DNA from: Lineus longissimus
Lineage: Eukaryota > Nemertea > Pilidiophora > Heteronemertea > Lineidae
Direction of reading: 5' to 3'
DNA length: 64,000 nucleotides
NCBI RefSeq assembly: GCF_910592395.1
Contig: NC_088310.1
Coordinates: 25,623,491 to 25,687,490, forward strand
Shown: piece after piece, positions 1-12,000 of the stretch
Layout: every line of letters begins with the position of its first letter
Numbering within the stretch: the stretch's first letter is position 1
The notes under the pieces: model-generated
The model's database searches: none
The model's input: the letters and a program-made list of their open reading frames with translations, nothing else
What the model was told of the DNA's origin: nothing
Program-made: the position numbers and the translations under genes

Positions 1-1439
1 TAAATAAAGGAATTTCCATGTATATCATGCACGAGATTGAGAAGTGTCAATATGAAATTGGAAAACGAAATGCGAGATCGTCTGCTGCGCTGATCCTGCA
101 TTATTTATCAGCCCTGCAGCCTTGTGACTGTTTTGAGTCACGGTTTGACTGGAGGTCAAAGATCGACAGAAATCAAATCAGTGGATGGACTGTGACAGTT
201 CTGGTGCTGGGGGTCTGATGGTGAGTGTATTGGTCTCATGATCTAAACATTGGTTTGATATAGTGGAAGTAAAAACCAAAACTCACCCTGAACGAGATGA
301 TTTTTTGTGTTAAGGGGTTAATGCTGCTTTTAAAACATGTTAAACATCTCGAGAAAGACGAAGATAGCCTGGATATATAGGTGTCAGATATAAAGCAAAA
401 TAAACATATTCCACATACATGTAGCACAGGATGTTGGTGGTTTTTAACATGTGCTCTCTGAAAAAATATGTTTCAGAAGGCATACAATGTAGCAAGAGAG
501 ATAGCTCTAGAACATTATACAGCGATTATCATTTGTTCAAAAGTAATGGGCCAAAAGGAAGCCTGACAATTAATCAAACAGACAAATGGAGGGTTTCATC
601 TTACACAACAAGTCAAACTTATGAGCCATGAATACCTGAGGTTAGAAGGGAACTGGAGCCGAGACGTACTCAGAGCAATGAGACGTGCTGACTGAGGTCT
701 CCCACTGAGGCCACGCCTGCGGTCACCGGTCACTAGAAAATTCTCAGGAATATTAATCCTCCCAGTCACTAGAACACCTCGCACAAGAATCATCAAGAAT
801 TCTTTATGTGCCACAATCCTAATACCCGCAGCTAGCATGCAGAAGTTTCTCATATACTGATATCATGAAAGAAATGGCAAGTCAATTAACGTATGGTTTC
901 AGTGTGGTAATTGTCTCATGGGTTTGAAATTCTGCAGAAAGCGAGCAAGGATATCTCAAGTAACTACAGTCAGCCTCAAGTGACCAATACATCATACGTC
1001 GCTTGCGGGCATCAGCCATCCTACAAACTGTGTACAAGTATTTCTACAGTTTTTTTTGGTCCCGTTTTCATCTTGCACAAGAAAATGAAGACAACTGCCT
1101 AACAATTGAGCTCTTCATATTAATGATCTCAAAACAAGCTGGTAGCACCATCAGCCACAAGACATAATGTACCGAAGGTACTGCTTCCAGTGAAAAATAC
1201 AAAGATAACTAACCTACTTTTGTTTCAACCCAAGGCAATGTTTTGAAGGTAACGTCTCTTTTTAAAACGCATCTGGCTTCAATCATTTTGTATGTAGCTA
1301 GCAAGCTATCGGTCTCTCACGGTGGTGTAAGTTGGTATAATCTATTGTACATAAACAATGACTGATAGTATTGTTAACAAGGCTGCTGGAGGGAAACGGG
1401 TTCATGTCATCCATCATCCATAGAGATCTCTGTAGACTC
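1..1439. other. Intergenic, no gene recognised
   Basis: Short open frames occur on both strands, but none has a splice context, a recognisable domain or a protein-like composition. No gene is called here. Confidence 0.6.
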
Positions 1440-1442
1440 ATG

Positions 1443-1829
1443 ATGCTACTTGCATATCAAACATGGTAATGTAGCATACCAGCCATGGTCTTGGTCATGG
1501 TATACGTGGCATGCCCAGTTCCATGCTGGGTTGGGTCTGGATGCTACTTGCATCAAACATGGTATTGTAGCATACCAGCCATGGTCTTGGTCATGGTATA
1601 CATGGCATGCCCAGTTCCATGCTGGGTTGGTCTGGATGCTACTTGCATCAAACATGGTAATGTAGCATACCAGCCATGGTCTTGGTCATGGTATACATGG
1701 CATGCCCAGTTCCATGCTGGGTTGGGTCTGGATGCTACTTGCATATCAAACATGGTAATGTAGCATACCAGCCATGGTCTTGGTCATGGTATACATGGCA
1801 TGCCCAGTTCCATGCTGGGTTGGGTCTGG
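1443..1829. repeat. 95-98 bp tandem repeat, four copies, dyad-rich
   Basis: Four nearly identical units start at about 1443, 1541, 1636 and 1732. Each holds several dyads: GTAGCAT pairs with ATGCTAC near the other end of the unit, CCCAG pairs with CTGGG around a TTCCATG loop, and CATGG/CCATG recur. The units differ by only a few bases, so the array is young. The open frames across it on both strands are products of the repeat and are not called as genes. Confidence 0.9.
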
Positions 1830-2535
1830 GAGTACAACTCCAGTCTTTGGCACAGGAGGCCTAAGTACATCTTAGATACTGAAGCAAGGACATAATATTG
1901 CCACAACAAGGAAATTACAATACCTCTGCTATCATCAATAATATAGTGAGACCACAGCACTTATTGGTAACAGTGTGCGATTGCTGGCATTAGTCGTTAT
2001 CAGTTTTTGGAAGCGGTTATTGGTTAGGCGCAGCTATTGCTGGCAATAACTATTCTCCTGGTTTCGGCAGATGCGAGATCAAACAATTTGCATGTGTTAG
2101 AGAACTACAGACATGATCTAATTGTCAACATGAACTCATTCTGGAGATAGATATTATAAAAAAATATGTAATTCACCACTTTCATATTTCCCTGCGCTGA
2201 CATCAGACTGATTTTGCTATCCACTTTACTATATTGACCCTGGGACATAACAGTCAACAGACTCATTGTCCCTTTAAATATATTGGCACCATAAACATGG
2301 TAACCCGCTAATGGACAAGACCACCATTAGTGGGTTGTAATGTGCCAATACCAAATATTGATCAAAGGCCTCCCTTCAAGTGGCAGACGAACTACCAATC
2401 GACAGATGGGAGGAACAGCAAAATGTCACATTGTGAAAGTGAATTACACAGTTGCTGGGAGTGAGCTTGATCACTTGTATTGAGGATTCTTTTTCTCGTT
2501 TGACACAAGGTCCACCAGTGCCAGAAAGACTTACT

Positions 2536-2738
2536 GCACCATTGAAGACTTGCCCTTGGAACATAAGTAATCCTAAACCCGATCAACTAGGAGACGAGCA
2601 GCAGAGACACTGATCAATTTAAGCTAGTCCGACCGTAGTGTTCTTCCATACCACTTACCATTCAAGACTCGCCCTTGGAATATAAGCAATTCCAAACCCG
2701 ATCAAATGAGTGACCAACTGCAGAGACACAGATCATTG
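2536..2738. repeat. Degenerate direct repeat, two copies
   Basis: About 85 bp beginning ACCATTGAAGACT near 2536 recurs near 2657 as ACCATTCAAGACT, with the shared core CAAACCCGATCAA (first copy TAAACCCGATCAA) and a shared CAGAGACAC. The offset is about 120 bp and the copies differ at many positions, so the duplication is old. Confidence 0.7.
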
Positions 2739-5354
2739 TATCCATGAAGCATATGACATGTATGAAATCCTCGCACTGACGTTAAGAATATAAGATGCGT
2801 TGCTATGTCAGTGACTACCAGGAGCTGCTTGCTAGTAAGACGCTGACACTTATGCGTTCATGTCTTGCTCAATTCGTAGATCGTAGATCAAATAACCGAT
2901 GAGCAATGTCATACAAATCTTCTTCAGTGAGTATGCATCATTTGGCGATCTAGCGTATAAATTTTTTCCACGTCGGTACGTCGTCATTCTAACTTGTATG
3001 TTTTGAGTGCTAGCGCTACAAGCATTTGTAATACCTGGGTTTTTTCCCAGCGGAGCGCAATTGCCAACATACATAGACAGCTCACTGGGTTCCCAGTGTA
3101 CCTATAGATTGGCTAATCCACCAAGCGGTAATGGTTGTGATTGGGGTAATACAATATGCAGCTGAAGAGAGTAACAGACAAACTGTTCAAATGCAATCAG
3201 ACACTGATGGTTGATTCTTTTTATTATTCATATTTGTATAAAATATCAACTTGCGGAGCAATGATGCTTCATTATTCATTTTGGGGACATTGGAAACATT
3301 GCCGGTAACAGGACAATATTGTGTTTATAAAGACTCATAACCTGCCATGGTCAAAATCAAGAAACGCTGTCATTCGTGACAACATTTTTGGGGGAAAGGC
3401 TGTTCCCACAAAAACAGTTGCACGTTAACATGATGTACTGACTTTAAATCACAAGAATATCCAATGCTAAGAGCAGTTATTTGAGTTCATCATTTCTCTC
3501 CTAGGTGGCCAAACCTGCTTCCTATAGTCAAGCCTTCTAGGAGGCTTAAGAGCAGTTAAAATGATTTTCTGGTTACTGGTGTCACTATATCAAGTTTAGG
3601 AGCCACTATTTTTGCGGGAACTTCTGTTTTATGTGAAGTAAGCACCTTACTTATCATTGTTTTTTTATTCATTTCACTTCCAACAGCGAACTACACGTAC
3701 GAAATTCTTGAAGAAACATGAGCTAATGATTTTCCAACAGAAAAGTTAGATAAAGCCTCTTCCTGTGCTGTTCACCTGTTTTTTCAGAAATTGAACCAGC
3801 TTTCCGAAAGAAACTAACCTAGGGTTGTTTACATCAAACAAAATGAGATCATCTTTGCGCTTAAACCGCCAAATCATGCCTGAGAATGTTATTTTCCCTT
3901 CGCTATGTCATTAACCCTTCCATGGCCAAACCAGGCACTTATAGACCTGGTCTTAAGGCTCCAACGTTGAAACGCCACAAACACATTCGATTCAGGGGAA
4001 AGTAGAAACTAACAATTTCGCCACTAAAACCCATCATAAAGCTATTCTGACTTCAGGAATTTGTGGGGGGTGTTTTTTAGGGGTGGGGGGTGCTGGAAAG
4101 GGGGTTGTTATGGGTAAGTTGCAAAGGTGGGTATGGGAATTTAGCATTCTTGGTTTATCTTTTTTAACAAAATAAAGTCATTTTTCAAAGAACCATTCTC
4201 TCATCAAAACCTCAACCTGCTCAGACAATTTTATGCCGGGTAAAAGCTTCTTAAATCAATATTCATAGTGGTGGTGACAAATTACATTACACAAACACAG
4301 CTGTGGCTTGGAAAGAAAAGGCAATCAAATATTCTACATGTAAATTCACCGACAAGACCAGTTCTGAAAATTCAATTCAAGCTAGATGAAAAACTCTGGT
4401 CAGAGTGGTGCCTGGGCTCAATTTTGAGGCACTGGTCCCCATTTCACAAAGTTCAATTCTCAATGCAAGTCCTTCTCCAAACTGAAATGTCACATAAGCA
4501 GGGCCATATTTAGCTGGCAAGGGGTAGGGGGTGATGTTTTAGAAATGCAGATTGATGCAGATTTTGGATGAAAAGCGGTGTTCTGCACCATCCCCATGGC
4601 CCGGCTGAATGAAAATGCTTAACGACACCTCTATAGCGAAATAAAATGGGAAGTGTCTGTTAGATACTTTGATATCAGGCTGTCCTCCCTTAAATCCCAA
4701 CATGAAGGAACATTCCATGTCAAAACATTCCATTTCCCGAGAATGTGATCCGCATACACTAAGCAGATTTTTACATCTGGTAATCAAATTTTCTCAGAGC
4801 AAGTCGTACGTATTGAATTGAAATTCGATATTTTTTCTTGCTGTAGCTAAAATTCAGTGAGAAATTGTGCATGCATGATAACTTCCATACAAATTACCAT
4901 ATACTGTAAAATGCAAAAATGTATGCCTTTTTCAAATTTCTATAGATATTGGAAAAAAATTACTGTTCACAATATTCATTTTGACAGATTATAATATTTT
5001 TTTCCATTTTCAAATTTTTCAGATTTTTTATAATTTTTTGTGGATCAAGGTTTATTTGTGAAATCCACGAAAATAGAGTTCTTGCAAAAATTAGGCCATT
5101 CACAGGATTGATTTGATATTTTCTTAAAGATTGAATCTTTAGTATGCCGGGGTGGTTGATATTGATTGAAGGCAATATGCCATCAAATGGGAACACCATA
5201 TGGATCAGGGTGAAGCAAATCGGGAATGGCATTGATAAATGTTTGTATAGGATATCAGGCTGGTATCAGACATTTCTAAGAACAAGACACTGAGGCACTT
5301 TTCACAGACCTTCAGACTGATTTCATGTTTTTTTCGTCTTCATTTTAATATGCA

Positions 5355-5530
5355 GAAAAGGCTGGGAGTGGGAAGGAACAGTGTTGCGTGTTGTGTCTTC
5401 GGCTGGCCGCACGGCGAGCCTGGAAGTTGTACATAAGTTGTGCTTTTGAGGTCAATAAAACTTGTAGAGTTCTTCCTGTTTTCGTCCAGATAAATGCACA
5501 ATTACTCATTGTGGAGGACCAGAACTCGGC
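5355..5530 (+). mobile_element. Possible LTR end remnant
   Basis: A GC-richer block stands out from its AT-rich surroundings. It carries an AATAAA signal at about 5455, then a short T-rich stretch, and then TGGAGGACCAGAACTCGGC, which resembles the junction after an LTR where the primer-binding site lies. No gag-pol frame and no second LTR are visible. It may be a solo LTR or an unrelated processed 3' end. Confidence 0.25.
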
Positions 5531-5928
5531 TCCGCAACAAGGAAATCGAAAATCGATGCACAAGACCTTTCAGAGCCAAAGGCACAAACGACTACAAGAT
5601 ACATCAAGTCAGGTGATTTTCCTTGGACTTGGAGTCACTATATATTTTGCCGATGTGATACACTTTTAACATATCAACATTTCACCACCTGATCTATGCA
5701 TAGTAAAAGTACTGGTCAGGAAACAGTGTGTTCAGGAAGTATACCAATGCTTCAATCAATTGTATTCTAACAATATTTTTCTACCACGCCGACAGCAGTC
5801 ATTTACAGGCAACTATTGTGTTTGGAACCTGCGACTCATTCATCAATAACACATGAGGTATAGTCAATCAATCAAGCCAAATTCAAAGACCTGCATGAAA
5901 ATATTAGGAAAGCGCATAGCAGCACCGG

Positions 5929-6110
5929 GCCGTTACATCATGGCTACTGTTTCGCTTTCAGTTTCACTTAAGGAGAAAGCAACTCAAAGGTCATGCTGGA
6001 AGAAGGCAGAGATGATGTGAGCCATCCAGTTCAAGGCAAGATAGGGCCTACATCATGGCTGCTGTTTACCCTTCAGTTTCAGTAAGGAGAAAATCACTCA
6101 AACCTCATTA
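5929..6110. repeat. Diverged direct repeat, two copies
   Basis: A segment of about 65 bp beginning GGGCCGTTACATCATGGCT near 5930 recurs about 115 bp later as GGGCCTACATCATGGCTGCT. Both copies contain TTCAGTTTCA and AAGGAGAAA. The copies are diverged. Confidence 0.6.
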
Positions 6111-7846
6111 TTCTATTCTAATCTGCCACTTCTGTAATGGAAGACTCAAAGACATTGATTCAGTGAAAACAAGTCCACAACAAGCTGATAACAGAAGCAC
6201 ACTGACATGACCGACTTCCAGTTTCCTTTCAGCTGAAGAATTATGGGCCCCAGCATATTGTTGTTGTACTCCAGTTTATTCGAGAGCAACCAGACCTGAT
6301 CAATACCACATCACTTATTCCAATATGATTTTATCCATTTTTGGTACACAAACCTTGAACTGAATTACCAAAACTAATATGGACCAATCTCCGCAAATCA
6401 ACACAAAGCTGCCTTCAGTTCCAATTAGTTACCATGGCAACCATTTTGAGAGAAAATTTGCTTTGCCAGAGGAAAAGCAAGCGAACATCATTTCTGTCAC
6501 CTTAGATTTATCTCAGGGTTTTCAACTGGAGTCTTTTTTATTCTGAAATTTCTGTTTTTGGCCCTACTCAATATGGACCAAGTATGATGCTGTGACATTT
6601 ATGAGGTGCTGTCAAAATAAAAAGATTTTCAGATCACTAGCGACACCATAGCCATGTGCCTTAGGTATGCTCATACTCATGAATTATTCTGAATGCCAAC
6701 AATTAGACAGCCAATATTTTTGCACCAAGATCATAACAAGTGCGGTGCACAACACACCCCAGGCCTACATTGATCAGAACAGATGGGACGCCGGTACAAA
6801 CAGTGTAAAGTCCTAAAATATTGACTGAAATTGAATGAAAACATACAAAGACACAATATGAACAATAAAAGAGACTGGACATGTTCACTTTCTAACCTTA
6901 CCCCAGTAATATGCGTTTTCCAGGCATTGCCAAGCACCTGGTGTGTTTGATTACTTGCGCCGCGTTTACTCACGCTAACGTTAGGGGATGCAAATGAAGT
7001 AAGTAATCGAATGATCTCGGTCCCAATTACCCTACATCTGTCTAGAAAGTAAAATTCTGCAAAAAAATGATTTTAGCGGAAGGGGCCCATGGGCAACATA
7101 TTTAAAGATCAATCGTTAGCAATAAACACATTCACTGCAGATCAACATTATCATTGATTGATCACACTTGTAAAATAAAGGAATCGGGAAATGACCGAAA
7201 ACTGAACTCACCGATTAATTATCTATTCAATAGCAAACACATGACTGGAAGAAGAAGCCAAAAAATGAAAATCTATTGTTGAGGGTCAAGGATCATCTTC
7301 ATGTGCTTCTGACAACTGAACCCAACAGATGAATGAATCTTACAACAATGACACCTTACATTTATGTATGGTGTATACATTGTAAAGGGTTAATGAATGG
7401 TCTTAATATATTATTTTTGAATACAATTATATTTAAATATAGACATGATCACCTCAAAATAATAATAGGTAAGTCTTGTTTCAAATTTAATAAATTTCAA
7501 TAAAATGCAATCTAAATAATTAACCTGCTGTAGAGCTATAAGTTTATATTATTGACTAAAATCATCAATATTTTTGAACCAACGGTTTGTCTTCAACTTC
7601 CGTTTTTCTTGACACGAATTTTTTCCAATTTCTCCAATTTTCTGGTAAAGAAACTGCTTGTAAAGTATAATTTAGGGCTTGATATCTCTGGAACTAGTGT
7701 CATTTTACTATTCGTTAGGTGTTCAACATGATATCTGTAGATTCAGTTGTTTCATATAGATCTTGCAAAAGTTTAAAAAATCAAAAATGTTGTAACGAAC
7801 ATGCTTTTGTCGTGTTTTCGTCTGTGAAATGTATTGTATAGGCTGT

Positions 7847-7997
7847 AGAACCTCTCTATGAAGGACACCCTCGGGACTGACAAGTGCTGTCCTTAGTAGA
7901 GAGGTGTCCTGCTTAGAGAGGTCAAATTGAATGGAAACAACCTATTTGGACCAAAACTAGTGTCCTTAATAGAGAGGTGTCCGCTAACAGAGGTTCC
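7847..7997. mobile_element. Non-autonomous inverted-repeat element (MITE-like)
   Basis: About 150 bp bounded by imperfect inverted repeats: the left end reads GAACCTCTCTATGAAGGACACC less two bases in the middle of the arm, and the right end is the complement of a GAACCTCT...GGACACC arm. GTGTCCT-AGAGAGG motifs recur inside. Elements with CAGTGGAACCTC-type ends are, to my recollection, common DNA-transposon ends in marine invertebrates. There is no coding capacity. Confidence 0.6.
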
Positions 7998-8814
7998 ACT
8001 GTAGAGTGTAGTTAGTTTGAAAAGTCACAAAAGCTACCCCCATTTCAGCTCTCCCTGACCCCAAATAAAACTTTTGGATGAAAACTATATCCGTGACTAT
8101 ATTTGTCCATAAACTTTTGCATTCTTCAAAAAAAAATTCTTTTGAAAGAGAAAGTGGCCTGAACATGATTTATTGATGTTAATTGTTATACAAAGTTTGT
8201 GTTGTGGCCATGCTTGTCCTTGGTCATTATGTCAATACAGTTTTGCGGAATGAATCTATCCATCAAAAGTAGGTCATCCTAAAAAGGCCTAGTTGAAAAT
8301 TTATGTTGTAGTCATGATGGCTATTTGAATATTTGATTTACATGAATATTGCATTACAGTTTTGTATACAGGTACATGTATGATTACTGGGAAATGATAT
8401 CTGGTATCCGCGGTCGAAATACAATGCAAGATATTTTTTCTGCAAGTTTCGTTTTTGAGTCCTGATAAAATTGAAACAATATTGATTCATCAATCCTCAC
8501 TACCCTTTTCTTCTCGTTGGAAACACACACCTTTATCATTTTCCACATTAATCCTGAAGTTTGATGGTTAATATCAACAATGCAATTTCCATGAAATTGA
8601 AATTCCCAGTATTGCTTCGAGCAAACTGATGACATCATTCCGTTATAAATAAAGGGATCAAAGCAAAACTTCGGCAGTATGATGAAAGTTTCAATACCAT
8701 TACCAACATTCAAAACATTTATAAGCATTAAAAGAAGTGTGTGAATGTTTATTTGATAAGTTTCATATTTTACTGAATCAAAATAATAACATTTTTGAAT
8801 TGTGATGAGTTCTC

Positions 8815-8985
8815 CAATCCAGCTTAAGGCAGATCAATTTTCAGGTAAGCTGTCATTTGTTCACCCAGGTACTAAATTACACTAAAAAAACACCATTTGC
8901 AATGATTTATATTACCAAATTGGGCCATGGGGTGGGTCAAAATTGCCAAAAATACTTTTTTTATTTTTGCGTATTCAATTTTCAG
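8815..8985 (+). other. Possible DPP3 5' UTR splice junction
   Basis: A polypyrimidine-AG acceptor ending at 8985 lies 23 bases before the DPP3 start codon, so the first coding exon probably begins at 8986 with a short leader. A TCAG|GTAAGC donor-like site near 8844 could end an upstream non-coding exon. The promoter was not located. Confidence 0.4.
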
Positions 8986-9008
8986 GTCGCACTTCAGAAT
9001 TGATAGCT

Positions 9009-12000
9009 ATGGAAAACACTGTCGTGGAGAAGTCTCAGTTTATCCTTCCCAATGATACTGGGGTGGTTCTGCTCGATTGCAAGACGGCATTTGAGGGCCT
9101 AACGCAGAAGGAACGTCATTATGCCTATCATCTCTCTCAGGCTTCATGGTATGGTGGCCTCATTGTCCTCATTCAGGTAAGAGTAGTCACTGTGTCTACC
9201 ATCTCTCTCATGCTTCATGGTATGGTGGCCTCATTGTCCTCATTCAGGTAAGAGAAGTCACTGTGTCTACCATCTCTCTCAGGCTTCACCTTGTTGTTCT
9301 ACGATGATGCAACAATGCATTGATGTCCAACATTATTGGTAATACTAATCTCATCCTATTTTTGCAGACGTCCCCAGAAGCGCCAGGGGTCTTCCTGTTG
9401 CTGCAGAAGCTCTTCCGAGCTCAGACCCCAAGTGAACTGGAAGTTATTGCCAAGGCTCTAGGGATATCAGAGGGAGAGTATCAGGTAAGCATAGTTTTTA
9501 GTTACATGGAGTTGGCGACATATAATATAACAGGACACACCCAAATTATTGGCTATTCTTGGCCTCAAATTACAGAGAAAATCTTATTGGTAATAAAAAA
9601 GTTCAAAACATTTTGTCACTACAAAAGTTTCCTTAGGGATGGCCCGCAATGGCATTAAATGGCATATCATCCCCTTAAGAGTCTTGAACCTAGAAATAAA
9701 AGTGTTTACATCTGATCCAAAATTCCTTATTCTATCCTCATTCTCTCATTCTTATTTTCAGGCCCTCCTGATCTATGCAGCTGGTTTTTATGCAAACATG
9801 GGCAACTACAAGTCCTTTGGTGACACAAAGTTTATCCCAGATATCCCCCAGGTATACTTTGTTCATGTGTATATGAATCTTATCTTACTGGTATCAGACC
9901 ATTAAAAAACATAAAGATATACTCGTCTCAGGGCTATATGTGACCCGCTCTACCAAAACTAGGCGCTTGTCGCATCTGAACTTGACAGGTTGATACGGAC
10001 TTGTTGTTCATTTCCCTATTGTAGACCTTTTGTGAAATGTGACCAAATCAGTTTGTAATAGATTTCACAAAAGGTCTACAATAGGGAAATGAACAACAAG
10101 TCCGTATCAACCTGTCGAGTTCAGATGCGACAAGCGCCTAGTTTTGGTAGAGCGAGTCACATATTAGATATTGGGGCGTGTTTAGTAAACACCTTTGAAG
10201 ATGGAGGATTTTTATAAAGGAAAACTTCAGAACTGTAATTGACAAATCCATTACGTGTGTGAATTTGTTGAATATTTTATTTTTAGGATAAATTTGAGGC
10301 GTTGTTAAAGGCGAGTGCGGCATATAAAGCTGACCCTGAACATATCATGAAGCTGTGGGATGCTGTGGGGGTACCCATGTTCGAGTTGAATGAGAGGAAC
10401 AAACAACTTGGACTCGGCAAGAAGGGCATAACGACTTACTTCTCTTCAAACTGTGTTATGCATGATGCTGACTATTCTCAAGAGTTCCTGACATCAAAGG
10501 TAATGTGTTGCATTTTAAAGGAAACTCCATAATCTCCATACATACACTCATTCTGTGTCACCAAACACACACCATTCATCTTGTGTCTGCTACACTACTC
10601 ATATCAAAAATTTTGTTAATCTTTGCTTGTATCACTTGGTTTAGAAACATGTTAGCTTTTGATCATGTGTTATATTTCCTGTGATATTGAATAGAACCAT
10701 TCCAAAATTCTGTTGCAAGTCAACTGCAACAGCTGTGCTGGGCTCACCTCGAGTATGATGAAAATATGTTTCCAAAGAGTTGTTCATGATGAAGAAAGAG
10801 AAACCATTTCCCAGTTCTAAAGGTTCTGAGTTTTTCTTCAGTTGTTTTTATTGGTATGTATTGGTACATGTATGTTATGAAAAACTTAGATTTTAAACTG
10901 GTTGCACCTTCAATGTCACAAAACTTTCTATTTACAGGACTTGAGTGCTTACAATACGCGACTGTTCAAAAAAGTGGACCATGCGACAGGTCGGAAAACC
11001 TATGAAGTGAAGTTGGCTTCTGCTGAAACCTCTAGTGAGTCAGTTTTGTTGCTAATGCGGGGATCTGTTGATGGTTGATATCTGTATGCATGGGTCTAGT
11101 TAATTCATATTGAAGTGCACTGGCAAGTTATGATGCTGCCACTGACTTACGAAAGAATCGAAAATGACATCACTGACGGAATGACGAATCAGAGATGACG
11201 ATGCTGACCAAGATGGCGTTGCTGCATTGTGCTGTATATGTTACAATATCTATGATGTCAGAGGTCTCTCCCAATGTCTAAAGCAGATGACGTCACAAAT
11301 ATTATCTCGGTGCCGGCCTCTCAGTGGTGATTATTTGTCTACTCCATTTTTCTGGTAAAAAAGATTTGTATGTAAAATAATAATACCCATTATAAACATC
11401 TTCTGCTACTCCAGGTGAGCAGATTTCTGGATATCGAGATGTGCCTGAGCTTGGTAAATATGAATTTACCCCAAAAGCGCATGATGCTAAAGGAATTACC
11501 TATCATGTGGAGGTCACCAGAGGAGATTATTCAAGTATTCTCAAAAAAGTGGTGGAAAACTTCAAAGCTGCTAAGGTCAGTAGTTTTTGAGCACTTCTGG
11601 TTTTGGGTACACTTGAATCAAATATCCAGTTTCTCCATCTGGTACTTTTTGAGCACTTTTGAAAAGTAAATGTGATTAGTTGCTTGCCAACTGAAACAAG
11701 TTGATGTTCAAGTCTAAAGTTCTTGTATTGAACTCATGGTATTGTTGCACTGAACCCATGATTCAAATTGATTATTGCCTTCAACTTTTGCGCTATATTT
11801 TTCAGGAGTATGCAGCAAATGAAGCCCAATCTAAAATGCTAGAGTATTACATTGAGAGCTTCACAACTGGTTCCATACCTGCCCACAAGGACGGCTCCAG
11901 ATGGTGGATCAAAGACAAGGGGCCTATTGTAGAAAAGTAAGTGGGATTGATTCTTAGGTCTGTAGATGTAGTCTGTAATTGGAGGGACACAGTGTGGTAT

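Larger units (their letters stand above)
2740..7840. other. Intergenic, no gene recognised
   Basis: AT-rich non-coding sequence with simple-sequence tracts, for example the G-rich run near 4070-4100. Open frames around 4540, 4960, 5390, 6730 and 8384 have no splice context or known domain. Two weak repeat features inside it are listed separately. Confidence 0.5.

Noticed and set aside
1446-1864. Several overlapping open frames on both strands
   Set aside because: They arise from the 95-bp tandem repeat without stop codons and have no other support.
8384-8728. 114-codon minus-strand frame upstream of DPP3
   Set aside because: AT-rich, no recognisable motif and no splice sites; probably chance.
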